Assembly (NCBI GenBank): GCA_018816765.1 | Contig: JAHIUX010000088.1 | Span: 1 to 39,115, forward strand | From: Bacteroidota bacterium | GTDB lineage: Bacteria; Bacteroidota; Bacteroidia; Bacteroidales; F082 | Direction of reading: 5' to 3' | DNA: 39,115 nt | In this document: piece after piece, positions 9,202 to 17,957 of the stretch | How positions within the stretch are numbered: position 1 is the stretch's first letter | Layout: every line of letters begins with the position of its first letter | Program-made: the position numbers and the translations under genes | Notes under the pieces: model-generated | What the model was told of the DNA's origin: nothing | Seen by the model: only the letters and a program-made list of their open reading frames with translations | Databases searched by the model: none

Positions 9202-11678
9202 AAAAGGCCTGGCTAATATATGTGTTTTGCTGCGTTGTTTCGGTCGCAGCCATTGCACAGCGCAACGCCATGCGCCAGGGAGCCCGGCACCTTTCGAACC
9301 ACAATTATGTTGATGCTGCAAGCCAGTACAAAAAAGCATTTATGCAAACGACCGATACACGTAGCAAGCGTGAACTGGCCTTTGAGATCGCCACGGCCTA
9401 TCACCGTATGAACCGCTTTGAAGATGCCATCCAATGGTATGCCGATGCCATTGGTGAAGAAACAAACAAAATTCATTGGTTGCTTCCCTATGCCGATGCG
9501 TTGGAACGGGCAGGCAAAACAGAGGAAGCTCAGGCCGTTGTGCAGAAGGCACTGGAAATGAACCCGGGTTCGAAGGAAGCCATATTTATGGCCGGCAACA
9601 TTCAGCGGTTTAACAATGAAAAGCTGGCTATGCAACAGAAAATTGTGGAAATAGCCGGAGTGAACACCCCTTTCAGCGACTATGCCCCCGCTTTTTACGA
9701 GGGACAGCTTGTGTTTTCGTCAACACGGAAACCAGTGGCTTCATCGAAGACCGATGCCCGCAGCGCCGAAGGATTTTCAGCTTTGTATGTGGCTGAAAAA
9801 CAGGCTGACGGAACCTACCTCGAACCGCAGAAGTTTCCCGTCAGGAACAATGTCAACACTGGTGCCTTTGCATACGACGAAAGGCACAACCGGGCTTTCT
9901 GGACACAATGCAACAACAGGCTTAACCGCTGCATGATCATGACAGCGAACTACGAAACAGCCACAGCTTCCTGGACGAAGCCGCAAAAGGCCGCCTTCGT
10001 CAATAAAAAGAACCATTATGGACACCCAAGCGTCGACCTGGAAGGCAAGTGGTTGTATTTTGTCTCTGATCTTCCCGGTGGATTTGGTGGAAAGGACATT
10101 TACCGCATTAGCATGAAGCCCGATGGCAGCTTTGGATTGCCCATCAACCTGGGCCAGCCGGTGAATACTGAGAAAGATGAACTTTTTCCGTTTATTGCCG
10201 GCGACAGCCTGCTCTTCTTTGCATCGACAGGCCATCCAGGCTATGGCGGACTCGATATCTTCTATTCCATCAACAGGTCAAAAGGCTTCGACAAGGTTGC
10301 AGCACTGCCGTTCCCGTTTAATTCCTATGGAGATGATTTTGCCCTTGTGATGAAACCCTTGCAGAAATCAGGTGCGTTTTCCTCCTCTCGCAACAGGTCA
10401 ACGGGCGATGATATTTACTTTTTTGACGGCTACCCGATCAGAAACCTGATTACAGGTAATGTGATCATTGAAGAAAGCAAGCAGGCCGTGGCCGATGCCC
10501 GTGTCGTTGCTTCAGGCGGAAACGAGGAATTTATTGCCAACACCACTGCCGATGGGAGTTATCTGATATCAGTGCCAGCCTACCTGAGCGGAAAAATAGT
10601 CGCAGGAAAAGACGGCTATTATGCTGAAACGAAGACGTTTGACGGCATGACTGAAGTGGACAAAAACGGTGTAATGCGAAAAGACTTTCAGTTTAACCTG
10701 ATGTCATACCCTGTTACCATCAGTGGGAAAGTCACTGACCGTGAGACTAAAAAAGCCATTGCAAATGAGGTAATTCAGCTTGTTGGTCCGTCAGGATTTA
10801 CTTCCGCCGTGCGCACGAACGATCAGGGTATTTATGCATTCGATTCGTTGAAACCCGACAATGTGTATACAGTAAGGGTTTCAAAAGCGGGATACTTTGC
10901 CGAATCGAGGATATGCCGCATTCCGGAAGTGAAAAAAACGGCTGTTTTCTGCAAAGCAACGGGCTACGACATGGATTTTGCCCTGCTCAGGATACAGGAA
11001 AAGCAGGAAATCGTGATTGCCAATATCTATTATGACCTTGATAAAGCAAGCTTGCGCGAAACATCGAAGATCGAGCTGAGCAAGCTGGCCTCAATGCTCA
11101 GAGAGACACCGCAGGTGAAAGTGCAGATCAGCGCGCATACCGACACACGTGGCTCCGATGCTCATAATGACAGACTTTCCGATGCCCGTGCCAAATCAGT
11201 GGTTGATTACCTTGTCGCCAGTGGGATCAACAGAAACCGCCTGGTATCAAAAGGATACGGGAAACGCTATCCGCTTATACACCATGCCCGCATTGAGGCC
11301 GAACACCAGGCTAACCGCCGGACCACTTTCCAGGTGACCTCAATGGACAATCCCGGCCAGGAGATTGCTTCTACTGAGCCGGTGGCGGCAATCAGAGCTC
11401 CCGCACTTGTATTTCATGTGCAGTTTCTGGTGTCGTCAACACTTCGCAAGCCCGATGAATATTTCAGTGCCTTAAAAAACAACATCGCAGGCATTGTTTT
11501 TTATGTGCAGGAACAAGCGGGGGTTTACCGGTACGAAGCAGGCGACCGGTTTAGCCTTGAGGAAGCAGACGCCCTGCGAAACCAGGTAAGCGCTGCCGGA
11601 TTCCCCGATTGCTTTGTTGTTCCTTACCTTAATGGAAAACGTGTTAGTATGCAGGAAGCAAAACAATGGAAGCCATGA
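9198..11678 (+). CDS. TPR / PD40 / OmpA-family periplasmic protein with SPOR-like C-terminus
   Basis: The 826-residue product has a signal peptide (cleavage after AIA, residue 20) and TPR-like helices (about 25-150). PD40/WD40-like beta-propeller blades follow (about 155-410; LVFSSTRKP, LYFVSDLPGGFGGKDIY, LLFFASTGHPGYGGLDIFY). Two carboxypeptidase-regulatory-like beta domains occupy about 420-600. An OmpA peptidoglycan-binding domain lies at about 607-710 (YYDLDKASLR, AHTDTRGSDAHNDRLSDARA). The last 90 residues (LVFHVQFLVSS to the end) resemble a SPOR domain. The family anchors outer-membrane T9SS parts to the cell wall, as PorE does. It overlaps the adhesin stop by ATGA and the next gene start likewise, so the three are translationally coupled. 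The likely role is a dedicated periplasmic partner for secretion or anchoring of the adhesin. Confidence 0.85.
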   Translation: MKKAWLIYVFCCVVSVAAIAQRNAMRQGARHLSNHNYVDAASQYKKAFMQTTDTRSKRELAFEIATAYHRMNRFEDAIQWYADAIGEETNKIHWLLPYADALERAGKTEEAQAVVQKALEMNPGSKEAIFMAGNIQRFNNEKLAMQQKIVEIAGVNTPFSDYAPAFYEGQLVFSSTRKPVASSKTDARSAEGFSALYVAEKQADGTYLEPQKFPVRNNVNTGAFAYDERHNRAFWTQCNNRLNRCMIMTANYETATASWTKPQKAAFVNKKNHYGHPSVDLEGKWLYFVSDLPGGFGGKDIYRISMKPDGSFGLPINLGQPVNTEKDELFPFIAGDSLLFFASTGHPGYGGLDIFYSINRSKGFDKVAALPFPFNSYGDDFALVMKPLQKSGAFSSSRNRSTGDDIYFFDGYPIRNLITGNVIIEESKQAVADARVVASGGNEEFIANTTADGSYLISVPAYLSGKIVAGKDGYYAETKTFDGMTEVDKNGVMRKDFQFNLMSYPVTISGKVTDRETKKAIANEVIQLVGPSGFTSAVRTNDQGIYAFDSLKPDNVYTVRVSKAGYFAESRICRIPEVKKTAVFCKATGYDMDFALLRIQEKQEIVIANIYYDLDKASLRETSKIELSKLASMLRETPQVKVQISAHTDTRGSDAHNDRLSDARAKSVVDYLVASGINRNRLVSKGYGKRYPLIHHARIEAEHQANRRTTFQVTSMDNPGQEIASTEPVAAIRAPALVFHVQFLVSSTLRKPDEYFSALKNNIAGIVFYVQEQAGVYRYEAGDRFSLEEADALRNQVSAAGFPDCFVVPYLNGKRVSMQEAKQWKP

Positions 11679-12583
11679 GACGAATCAATACCATCACCCT
11701 GATTGGGTTATTCATGCTTATGAGGCTTTCGGTGATGGCCCAAAGCGACCTGCTCCTGAGTAATCCGGGTTTAAATGTTGGTTCATACAATCCGGCCAGT
11801 TTCACAGACAATGGCATGATCAATTTACAGTTGCTGGCACGGCAACAATGGATAGGTTTTCCGGATGCTCCCTCTTTGCAGCGCCTTGGTGTTTCGAGCT
11901 TTTTCGAAAATCGTCCCATGGGCATGAAGTTTAACCTCGTTAACCAGGTTGCAGGAAAAGAAATCACCCGTCAGGCCAATCTATCCTATGCATATCGTGT
12001 GCATTTTTCCGGAGGGCTTCAGCTTACAATGGGCGTATCAGCTGGAATATACAGCCGCATGATCAAATTCAGCGAACTGGTGTTTTATGACGGAAACGAA
12101 CCCCTGATCAAGCCAGATGAAAGTTACTTTTTGCCTGACTTTGATTTTGGCCTTGAGCTTCAGCGTGATGCCCTTACTGTCGGCATGGCGGCTAACCACA
12201 TCACTACTTCTGCCCCCAAAGCCACCTTATTCAAGATTCCTGCGCATAACCACCTGTACCTTGCCTACCGCCTCAGCCTATCCGACGACGCCACACTTCA
12301 GCCTATGTTCTCTTGGCATAAGCAGGGAAAACTCAATGTGTTTCAGATCGATGCCAATTTAAATTTCAACAATGTGTTCATGGCTGGATTGGGATACCGT
12401 CAGAACGATGCATTCCTGTTGCACGTAGGACTGAACGTGAATGAAATGATCGGTTTTATGTATAGTTACGATATCGGGGCAACGCGATTCAGTAACTACA
12501 ACTCAGGAACACATGAGTTCGTGCTCTTGGTCCACCTGCAGAAAAAAAGCGCAGCTTTCCTCTCGCCGCGCTTTATTGATTAA
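11675..12583 (+). CDS. PorP/SprF family type IX secretion outer-membrane protein
   Basis: About 302 residues with a signal peptide (cleavage after VMAQ) and then the family hallmark LLLSNPGLNVGSYNPASF. Alternating beta-strands of an outer-membrane barrel follow, such as FNLVNQVAGKE, MGVSAGIYSRMIKF and FMAGLGYRQNDAFLLHVG. In Flavobacterium, SprF is required for export of the adhesin SprB, and family members lie next to the T9SS cargo they serve. The start at 11675 is chosen because it makes an ATGA overlap with the upstream stop, just like the previous junction. A start three codons earlier (11666) is also possible. It ends 13 bases before the convergent protease gene. Confidence 0.85.
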   Translation: MRRINTITLIGLFMLMRLSVMAQSDLLLSNPGLNVGSYNPASFTDNGMINLQLLARQQWIGFPDAPSLQRLGVSSFFENRPMGMKFNLVNQVAGKEITRQANLSYAYRVHFSGGLQLTMGVSAGIYSRMIKFSELVFYDGNEPLIKPDESYFLPDFDFGLELQRDALTVGMAANHITTSAPKATLFKIPAHNHLYLAYRLSLSDDATLQPMFSWHKQGKLNVFQIDANLNFNNVFMAGLGYRQNDAFLLHVGLNVNEMIGFMYSYDIGATRFSNYNSGTHEFVLLVHLQKKSAAFLSPRFID

Positions 12584-12596
12584 AAAAAAATGATGA

Positions 12597-14201
12597 CTAG
12601 GGCTTGATGGCCTGAGAGTAACTCTTGTCGGATGCAATCATATCAACGGCCCGTAACAAGGCATCATCCACATCTGACACGACCTGAAAATATTCGTTCA
12701 TTCCCCATATATTTCTGGCAATCAATGCCTTGATCTGATAACGGATAAACTGTTCCGAAGTCTTAAATTGATTTTCATCAAAACTGATTCCTTCTTTTTC
12801 CGCCAGGGCTTTGAAGTCGTCCATCATCTCAGCATTCACCTTGAAGTCTTTTTTAAAGTTGTTGAAAAATGGGTATTCAGTTTTTATTTTATTCCTGTTT
12901 AACTCCACATAATCAATGGTATAACGATTGAAAACGCCTTTTCGGATGAGGTTGCTGTAATAGTCAGTAATTTGAGTGGAGTCCCAAGGCACAAAGATGT
13001 CGGGCATGATGCCACCGCCACCATAAACGGTACGCTTTCCGGGTGTGAGGTACTTCAATGAATCAGGGAAATGGATGCTGTCGGGATGCACAAGTTCGCC
13101 GTTTTTATACCTGTTGTATATGTCCTGGAAATATTTATCGGTACCATCGTCATACGGACGTTGAATGCTTCTGCCTGTGGGCGTGTAGTAGCGTGCCGAG
13201 GTCAGTCTGATGATTGAGCCGTCGGGCAGGTTGAACGGACGCTGCACAAGGCCTTTGCCGAACGACCTGCGTCCGAGAATGAGGCCTCGGTCCCAGTCCT
13301 GCACTGCACCCGACACAATTTCACTTGCCGATGCTGAGCCTTCATTGATCATGATAACCAGTTTGCCTTTTTCAAAACCACCGTTCTGGGTGGCCTGGAA
13401 ATCCTGCCGGGGACTGTTGAGCCCTTCGGTATACACAATGAGCTTACCATTACCCAGAAACTCATCCGCAAGTTCAACAGCCGTGCCCAGAAATCCACCT
13501 GAGTTTCCCCTGAGGTCGAGGATTAGGCTCGACATGCCTGACTTATTCAGCTGATCCATTGAGGCGTGAAATTCCTCCATGGTGGTTTTCGAAAAGCGGT
13601 TCAGTTTGATGTATCCCACATTTTTATTCAGCATAAAGGTTGCATCGATGCTATTGAGCGGGATTTTGTCACGCACAATGGTATATGGAATCAAATCAGC
13701 TTTTCCTTTGCGGTATATGCTCACATCGACACTTGTTCCCTTGTTGCCCCTCAGTTTATCCATGACAAATTTGTTGTTGACCTTCGGACCAAAGGCATCT
13801 TCACCGTTTATCTGAACGATTTTGTCGCCTGCCTGAATGCCCAGCTTTTCCGAAGGGCCACCGGGTACAGGAGCAATGACGAGGATGGTGTCTTTCGATA
13901 ACTGGAAGGTTACACCAATGCCTTCGAAGCTGCCTTCAAGGGGCTCATTGGCCTCACTGAGCTCTTCCTTCGAAATGTAGGCAGAGTGCGGATCGAGCGA
14001 TTTTAATGTCTGAATGATGGCTTCCTCTGTCAGCTTGGCCGGTTTGGTGCTGTCGACATAAAAATTCTCGATATAAAACATGGCTGCGGCAAACTTCTGT
14101 GAAGTTTCCTTTGGATCAGTTTTCAAGGTTCCTACCTGGGCCTGGCTAAAGGTTGATAAGCTGATGCATAAGCCAATAAGCAGGAAATTTATCATCTTCA
14201 T
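12597..14201 (-). CDS. C-terminal processing protease, S41 family (CtpA-like)
   Basis: 534 residues with a signal peptide (core FLLIGLCISLSTF, cleavage after SQA). A helical N-terminal part is followed by a PDZ domain (about 85-180; GIGVTFQL, GGPSEKLGIQAGDKIVQING) and the S41 catalytic core (NVGYIKLNRFS, LILDLRGNSGG). The Ser-Lys dyad is visible as Ser291 in EGSASASEI and Lys316 in SFGKGLVQ, 25 residues apart as in the family. These periplasmic or envelope proteases trim or degrade proteins from their C-terminus. The C-terminal 100 residues are helical, as in other Bacteroidota members. Its transcript would come from the TAATTTTG element about 85 bases upstream. Nothing links it specifically to the adjacent adhesin operon except proximity. 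Confidence 0.9.
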   Translation of the reverse strand: MKMINFLLIGLCISLSTFSQAQVGTLKTDPKETSQKFAAAMFYIENFYVDSTKPAKLTEEAIIQTLKSLDPHSAYISKEELSEANEPLEGSFEGIGVTFQLSKDTILVIAPVPGGPSEKLGIQAGDKIVQINGEDAFGPKVNNKFVMDKLRGNKGTSVDVSIYRKGKADLIPYTIVRDKIPLNSIDATFMLNKNVGYIKLNRFSKTTMEEFHASMDQLNKSGMSSLILDLRGNSGGFLGTAVELADEFLGNGKLIVYTEGLNSPRQDFQATQNGGFEKGKLVIMINEGSASASEIVSGAVQDWDRGLILGRRSFGKGLVQRPFNLPDGSIIRLTSARYYTPTGRSIQRPYDDGTDKYFQDIYNRYKNGELVHPDSIHFPDSLKYLTPGKRTVYGGGGIMPDIFVPWDSTQITDYYSNLIRKGVFNRYTIDYVELNRNKIKTEYPFFNNFKKDFKVNAEMMDDFKALAEKEGISFDENQFKTSEQFIRYQIKALIARNIWGMNEYFQVVSDVDDALLRAVDMIASDKSYSQAIKP

Positions 14202-14285
14202 AATGTGGGTGTTCTGAAGGGTTTATGGTGTCTGTTCGATTTACTTGCTTTCACTTTGTGTGTGTCAGCAAGCATTAATTGCAGC

Positions 14286-14293
14286 CAAAATTA
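14286..14293 (-). promoter_or_regulatory. Candidate -7 element for the S41 protease gene
   Basis: The minus strand reads TAATTTTG here, a perfect TAnnTTTG match, giving a leader of about 80 bases. No TTG is found at the right distance upstream, so this is half a promoter only. Confidence 0.35.
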
Positions 14294-14362
14294 CACATAA
14301 TGACCTTGTAATGAATAGTTTTCAAGCGCTATTTTGTTAACAATAGTTAATCACCAGGCATT

Positions 14363-14392
14363 AAAAAACGCGTTCATGAAGCATGAACGCGT
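14363..14392 (-). terminator. Intrinsic terminator of the E1 alpha-beta gene
   Basis: ACGCGTTCATG (14368-14378), loop AAG, then its perfect complement (14382-14392) make an 11-bp stem. On the minus strand it is followed by a run of U ending at 14363. It lies about 24 bases after the stop of the dehydrogenase gene, exactly where its terminator is expected. Confidence 0.85.
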
Positions 14393-14415
14393 AATTCGAT
14401 TTTTTTGATAAGCAC

Positions 14416-16461
14416 TTAGAAGTGCAGCAATTCCATGGCTGCAGCGTGGATTTTGTCGGCATTTGGAAGGACCTCCTTTTCCAAAATGCGGTTGAACCCT
14501 ACAGGGGTAAAGGTGGATCCAACCCGCTTCACCGGAGCGTCGAGGTATTCGAAAGCTTCATCGGCAATGATGCCTGCAAGCTCCCCGCCGAAACCGGCAA
14601 ACACCTTGTCTTCATGAACCACCATTGCACGCGATGTTTTCATAACCGAACCCAGGATTGTTTCTTTATCAAGTGGCACCAGCGAGCGTATATCAACGAC
14701 TTCAATCTGTTTGCCTGTCTCAGCAACAATTCGCCCGGCCACCTGCAGGCACATATGTGTGGTGTTTCCATAGGTGATCATGGTCAGGTCGCTGCCTGTC
14801 CGCCTCACGCGGGCCTTTCCAAAGGGAACTTCAAAATCGTCAGGAACCATGGTTTCGGCCAAAGGATCGTTGTACAGGGCTTTTGGTTCAAGAAACACGG
14901 TGGGTCCTTTTGACCGGATGGCCGTCCTGAGCAATCCGGCAGCATCATCGGCAAACGACGGATAAACGATGCGCAGACCAGGCAGCGTGGTAAGCGCTCC
15001 TTCGATGGTTTGCGAATGGTAAAGTCCGCCTCCGATATATCCGCCTGAAGCCAGCCTGATGGTTACATTGGGCGCAAAAGCACCATTGCTGCGCCAATAG
15101 TCATGCGATGTTTCAACGAGCTGCTCCATGGCAGGCCAGAAATAGTCGGCAAACTCAGCTCCTTCGATCACCACCCTGATTTTGTCGCTGTAGCGACTCA
15201 TTCCATTAGCGGTGCCTGTAATAAAATCCTCGGCTATAGGAGCGTTAAACACACGCTGACGGCCAAACTCCTGTTGCATGCCTTTGGTGACATTAAAAAT
15301 GCCACCCTTGTCTTTATTGGCCACATCCTGACCCCAGATATAGGTGTCCGGATTATGCCTGAATTCTGCCTTCAGGGTCTCATTCAGTGCCTGAATAAAC
15401 TTCAGGACCTGTCCTTTGCTGCCATCGTGAAGGCCTTCAGGGTATTTGGTTGAAACATAGGGTGCCGGGATGACAAAGTCGTGAATGGAACCAGGACGTG
15501 GATCAGGGGCTTTGATGGCTTTTTTATGTGCAGCTGAAATAATTTTCTTTGCCAGTTCGTCAAGGTTATTCAGCTCCTCTTCTGTGAATTTTCCGGAATG
15601 AATCAACTGAATCCTGAAACGTGTCAGCGGATCAGATAATTTCACGCAGTGGCGTTCATTTTCATCGCGGTACAGTTCGTGTTTGTCGGAGTTAGAGTGG
15701 GAGTGAATCCTGACACAGTTGGCATGCACAATCACCGGTTCGCCAAATTTTTCAATATGTTCTCTGGCAGCAAACATGGTATTCATTGAGTCGAAAATAT
15801 TTTTACCGTCGCAGAACATGATCTTCAGGTTTCTGATGCCACGGTAGTTTTCGGCAGCCCTGCGGTTGGCCGACTGGTCTTTCTGAGGAACTGAAATCCC
15901 GAACTGGTTATCCTGAAACACAAAGATTACGGGCAGTTTCTCGTTTGATGCACCGTTGATGGCCTCAAAGACGTACCCTTCGGAAGTGGATGATTCTCCC
16001 TGCGAACTGATGGCTACTCCTTTGCCTCCATATAATTTTATAGCCCGCGCTGTGCCAACAGCATGCAGGGTGTGGTTACCCGTTGCTGAAGAAACATTTT
16101 GAATATGCCATTCGGGTTTGGCGAAGTGGTTCGACATATGCCGTCCGCCACTGGCGATGTCAGTTCCTTTTGAAATGCCGTTCAGGATAATTTCTTCTGC
16201 AGTAAGGCCGGCAGAGATTGCGGTGAGCATGTCCCTGTAGTAAGGAAACAAAAAATCAGTTTCCCTGTTAAAAACCTGTCCGATCGCCAGCTGAATGCCA
16301 TCATGTCCTGCATAAGGTGCATGGTATGACCATCCGAGGGCTTGTTTCAAGTAGTTGGGGGCTTTCTCGTCGATTTGCCTGCCTAAGGTGAGTAGGTTAT
16401 ACCAGCTTTCGAGGGTTTGTTTGTCGGTTCCTGCCAAAGAAAATTTTCTCGTGTTACTCAT
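14416..16461 (-). CDS. 2-oxoacid dehydrogenase E1 component, alpha and beta subunits fused
   Basis: A single 681-residue chain. The first half is an E1-alpha thiamine-diphosphate domain (about 10-330; GGRHMSNHF, and the cofactor region SQGESSTSEG near 153 with its partner asparagine in FQDNQFGIS near 185). The second half is an E1-beta transketolase-like domain (about 350-670; IAEDFITGTANGM, GLYHSQTIEGAL, VFLEPKALY, HEDKVFAGFGGE). It would decarboxylate a 2-oxoacid (pyruvate or branched-chain) and pass the acyl group to an E2 lipoyl protein. No E2 or E3 gene is in this window, so substrate cannot be assigned. The ATG at 16461 (MSNTRKF) is preferred over an upstream TTG at 16467. Fused E1 chains of this kind are common in Bacteroidota. 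It has its own promoter element and terminator. Confidence 0.88.
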   Translation of the reverse strand: MSNTRKFSLAGTDKQTLESWYNLLTLGRQIDEKAPNYLKQALGWSYHAPYAGHDGIQLAIGQVFNRETDFLFPYYRDMLTAISAGLTAEEIILNGISKGTDIASGGRHMSNHFAKPEWHIQNVSSATGNHTLHAVGTARAIKLYGGKGVAISSQGESSTSEGYVFEAINGASNEKLPVIFVFQDNQFGISVPQKDQSANRRAAENYRGIRNLKIMFCDGKNIFDSMNTMFAAREHIEKFGEPVIVHANCVRIHSHSNSDKHELYRDENERHCVKLSDPLTRFRIQLIHSGKFTEEELNNLDELAKKIISAAHKKAIKAPDPRPGSIHDFVIPAPYVSTKYPEGLHDGSKGQVLKFIQALNETLKAEFRHNPDTYIWGQDVANKDKGGIFNVTKGMQQEFGRQRVFNAPIAEDFITGTANGMSRYSDKIRVVIEGAEFADYFWPAMEQLVETSHDYWRSNGAFAPNVTIRLASGGYIGGGLYHSQTIEGALTTLPGLRIVYPSFADDAAGLLRTAIRSKGPTVFLEPKALYNDPLAETMVPDDFEVPFGKARVRRTGSDLTMITYGNTTHMCLQVAGRIVAETGKQIEVVDIRSLVPLDKETILGSVMKTSRAMVVHEDKVFAGFGGELAGIIADEAFEYLDAPVKRVGSTFTPVGFNRILEKEVLPNADKIHAAAMELLHF

Positions 16462-16505
16462 TATCAATGTTTTGAGTCAATAAAAGTGCATTAACTTTCA
16501 GTTTG

Positions 16506-16513
16506 CAAAAGTA
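16506..16513 (-). promoter_or_regulatory. Candidate -7 element for the E1 alpha-beta gene
   Basis: The minus strand reads TACTTTTG followed by CAAA, matching TAnnTTTG. It is about 45 bases from the ATG at 16461. The -33 element is not clear. Confidence 0.4.
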
Positions 16514-16599
16514 CAGAAAATTTCAATAATTTGTAATAATTCTAAATAAGTTTATTGTCCCAAAGTGGGTTATTATCAGAAATATTGCCTTTTACTGTA

Positions 16600-17388
16600 T
16601 TACAACAACTGATCATACAAATCTGTTCGACGGTCATTGAAAACATGATTCAACAAAGTGACCCTTTTGTCCATCGCGATGCTGGGATCGATAGAAAACA
16701 CTGAAGCTACCGCTTCTTTTGCAGGTGCTTTAAATTTGACTGCACCATCCGGATGGGCCAGAAACGACCTTCCTCTGAAACTTAGGTTGTTTTCGGCACC
16801 AATGCGGTTGGCTGTAACAACATAAATCCTGTTCATAAGTGCGAGTGCCGGAACAACCTTCCAGGCATAATGTGTCACCAGGTTGCTCGGATGGGCAATC
16901 AGCTGGGCACCCTGCATGGCCATGTGCTGCCAGAATTCGGGAAACATATAGTCAAAACAAATCTGCATACCCAGCTTGACAAATCCCAGGTCGTACACCA
17001 GCGGTGCCTCGTTTCCGGGAAGAAAAAAATCGCGCTCGTGCATAAACAAATGTGTTTTGCGGTAGCAGCCTGCAACACCTTCTTTGTTAACAAGCAGCGC
17101 CGAATTGTACAGGCCATCACCGGCCAGCTCATTAAAACCACTCACCAGGTTTGCATTAAGCCGCCGGGCGTGTTTCATCAACATTTCCACAAATGATGAG
17201 CCTGACGGGTCTTCGGCTGAGGCTACGGCCTGCTCCTTGCTTATAAAATTATATCCGCTATTGGCAAGTTCTGGCAATACAATGAGATCGGCGTGGAGTA
17301 TGCCCTTTAACATTATATTGGTAAGATCGAGGGTTTTGCTGTTCTTGCCAAGCAGTGGACTTGTCTGAAGATAAGCAACAGTGATCAT
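16600..17388 (-). CDS. Nitrilase-superfamily carbon-nitrogen hydrolase
   Basis: 262 residues, typical for the superfamily. The catalytic triad can be read directly: Glu40 in LIVLPELANSGYNF, Lys111 in CYRKTHLF, and Cys144 in MQICFDYMFPE. The family hydrolyses amides, nitriles or carbamoyl compounds in the cytoplasm. The closest branch looks like plain amidohydrolases such as omega-amidase or N-carbamoyl hydrolases, but the substrate cannot be fixed. Its ATG overlaps the stop of the threonylcarbamoyl-AMP synthase gene in ATGA, so it is the last gene of a three-gene operon with GT9 and the Sua5/YrdC protein. Confidence 0.88.
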   Translation of the reverse strand: MITVAYLQTSPLLGKNSKTLDLTNIMLKGILHADLIVLPELANSGYNFISKEQAVASAEDPSGSSFVEMLMKHARRLNANLVSGFNELAGDGLYNSALLVNKEGVAGCYRKTHLFMHERDFFLPGNEAPLVYDLGFVKLGMQICFDYMFPEFWQHMAMQGAQLIAHPSNLVTHYAWKVVPALALMNRIYVVTANRIGAENNLSFRGRSFLAHPDGAVKFKAPAKEAVASVFSIDPSIAMDKRVTLLNHVFNDRRTDLYDQLL

Positions 17389-17957
17389 GACCTGAGGATT
17401 AAAAATGTTCCGTTGATCTCGAGTTTAATGATGGTTGACGCCTTCATCTGTTTCACGACTGTTTGCTCTTGGTTGACAATGTGGTCAACCCCATTTTTAA
17501 TCGCACTGGAAATCTGGCTGTAACTGATGGCTGTTGGTTCACCTGAAATATTGGCTGAGGTGGATACAATCGGACGGCCAAAGGCCTTTAGCAAAGCGAC
17601 ACAAAAGGGGTCAGCGGTCACACGAATGGCAATGGTTCTGTCAGAAGCAACCAGATTCTTTGCCAGGTTCCTGGCACCCGGATAAACAATCGTAAGGGGA
17701 TTGTTGCTGGCGTTGATAAGGTCGAAGGCCATTGCCGGAACTTCGTCCATGAAGTCTTTTAACTTGTCAGTGCTCTCAAGGAGTACGATCAGGCTCTTGT
17801 TTTCTTTGCGTTGCTTGAGTTTGTATACTTTATTGACCGATTTCTGGTTGGTTGCATCACACCCAATTCCCCAAATGGTATCCGTCGGGTACAGAATTGT
17901 CTTTCCTGATTTCAGGGCTTCGGCAGCCAATGCTACTTCTTCTTCAAAGGTGTTCAT
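17385..17957 (-). CDS. tsaC: Threonylcarbamoyl-AMP synthase (Sua5/YciO/YrdC/YwlC family)
   Basis: 190 residues, the short single-domain form. Family signatures are GKTILYPTDTIWGIGCDA near the start, KLKQRKENKSLIVLL (nucleotide and bicarbonate site; Ser replaces the more usual Pro), and STSANISGEPT. The enzyme makes L-threonylcarbamoyl-AMP from threonine, bicarbonate and ATP for the t6A37 modification of ANN-decoding tRNAs. The start at 17957 is chosen because it forms an ATGA overlap with the stop of the upstream glycosyltransferase. A start 14 codons earlier would run deep into that gene. The YciO-type paralogues of uncertain function cannot be fully excluded. Confidence 0.85.
   Translation of the reverse strand: MNTFEEEVALAAEALKSGKTILYPTDTIWGIGCDATNQKSVNKVYKLKQRKENKSLIVLLESTDKLKDFMDEVPAMAFDLINASNNPLTIVYPGARNLAKNLVASDRTIAIRVTADPFCVALLKAFGRPIVSTSANISGEPTAISYSQISSAIKNGVDHIVNQEQTVVKQMKASTIIKLEINGTFLILRS

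Noticed and set aside
14422-14913. Plus-strand frame of 163 codons opposite the E1 gene
   Set aside because: Antisense shadow of the E1-beta domain, also running through conserved codons; no homology seen.
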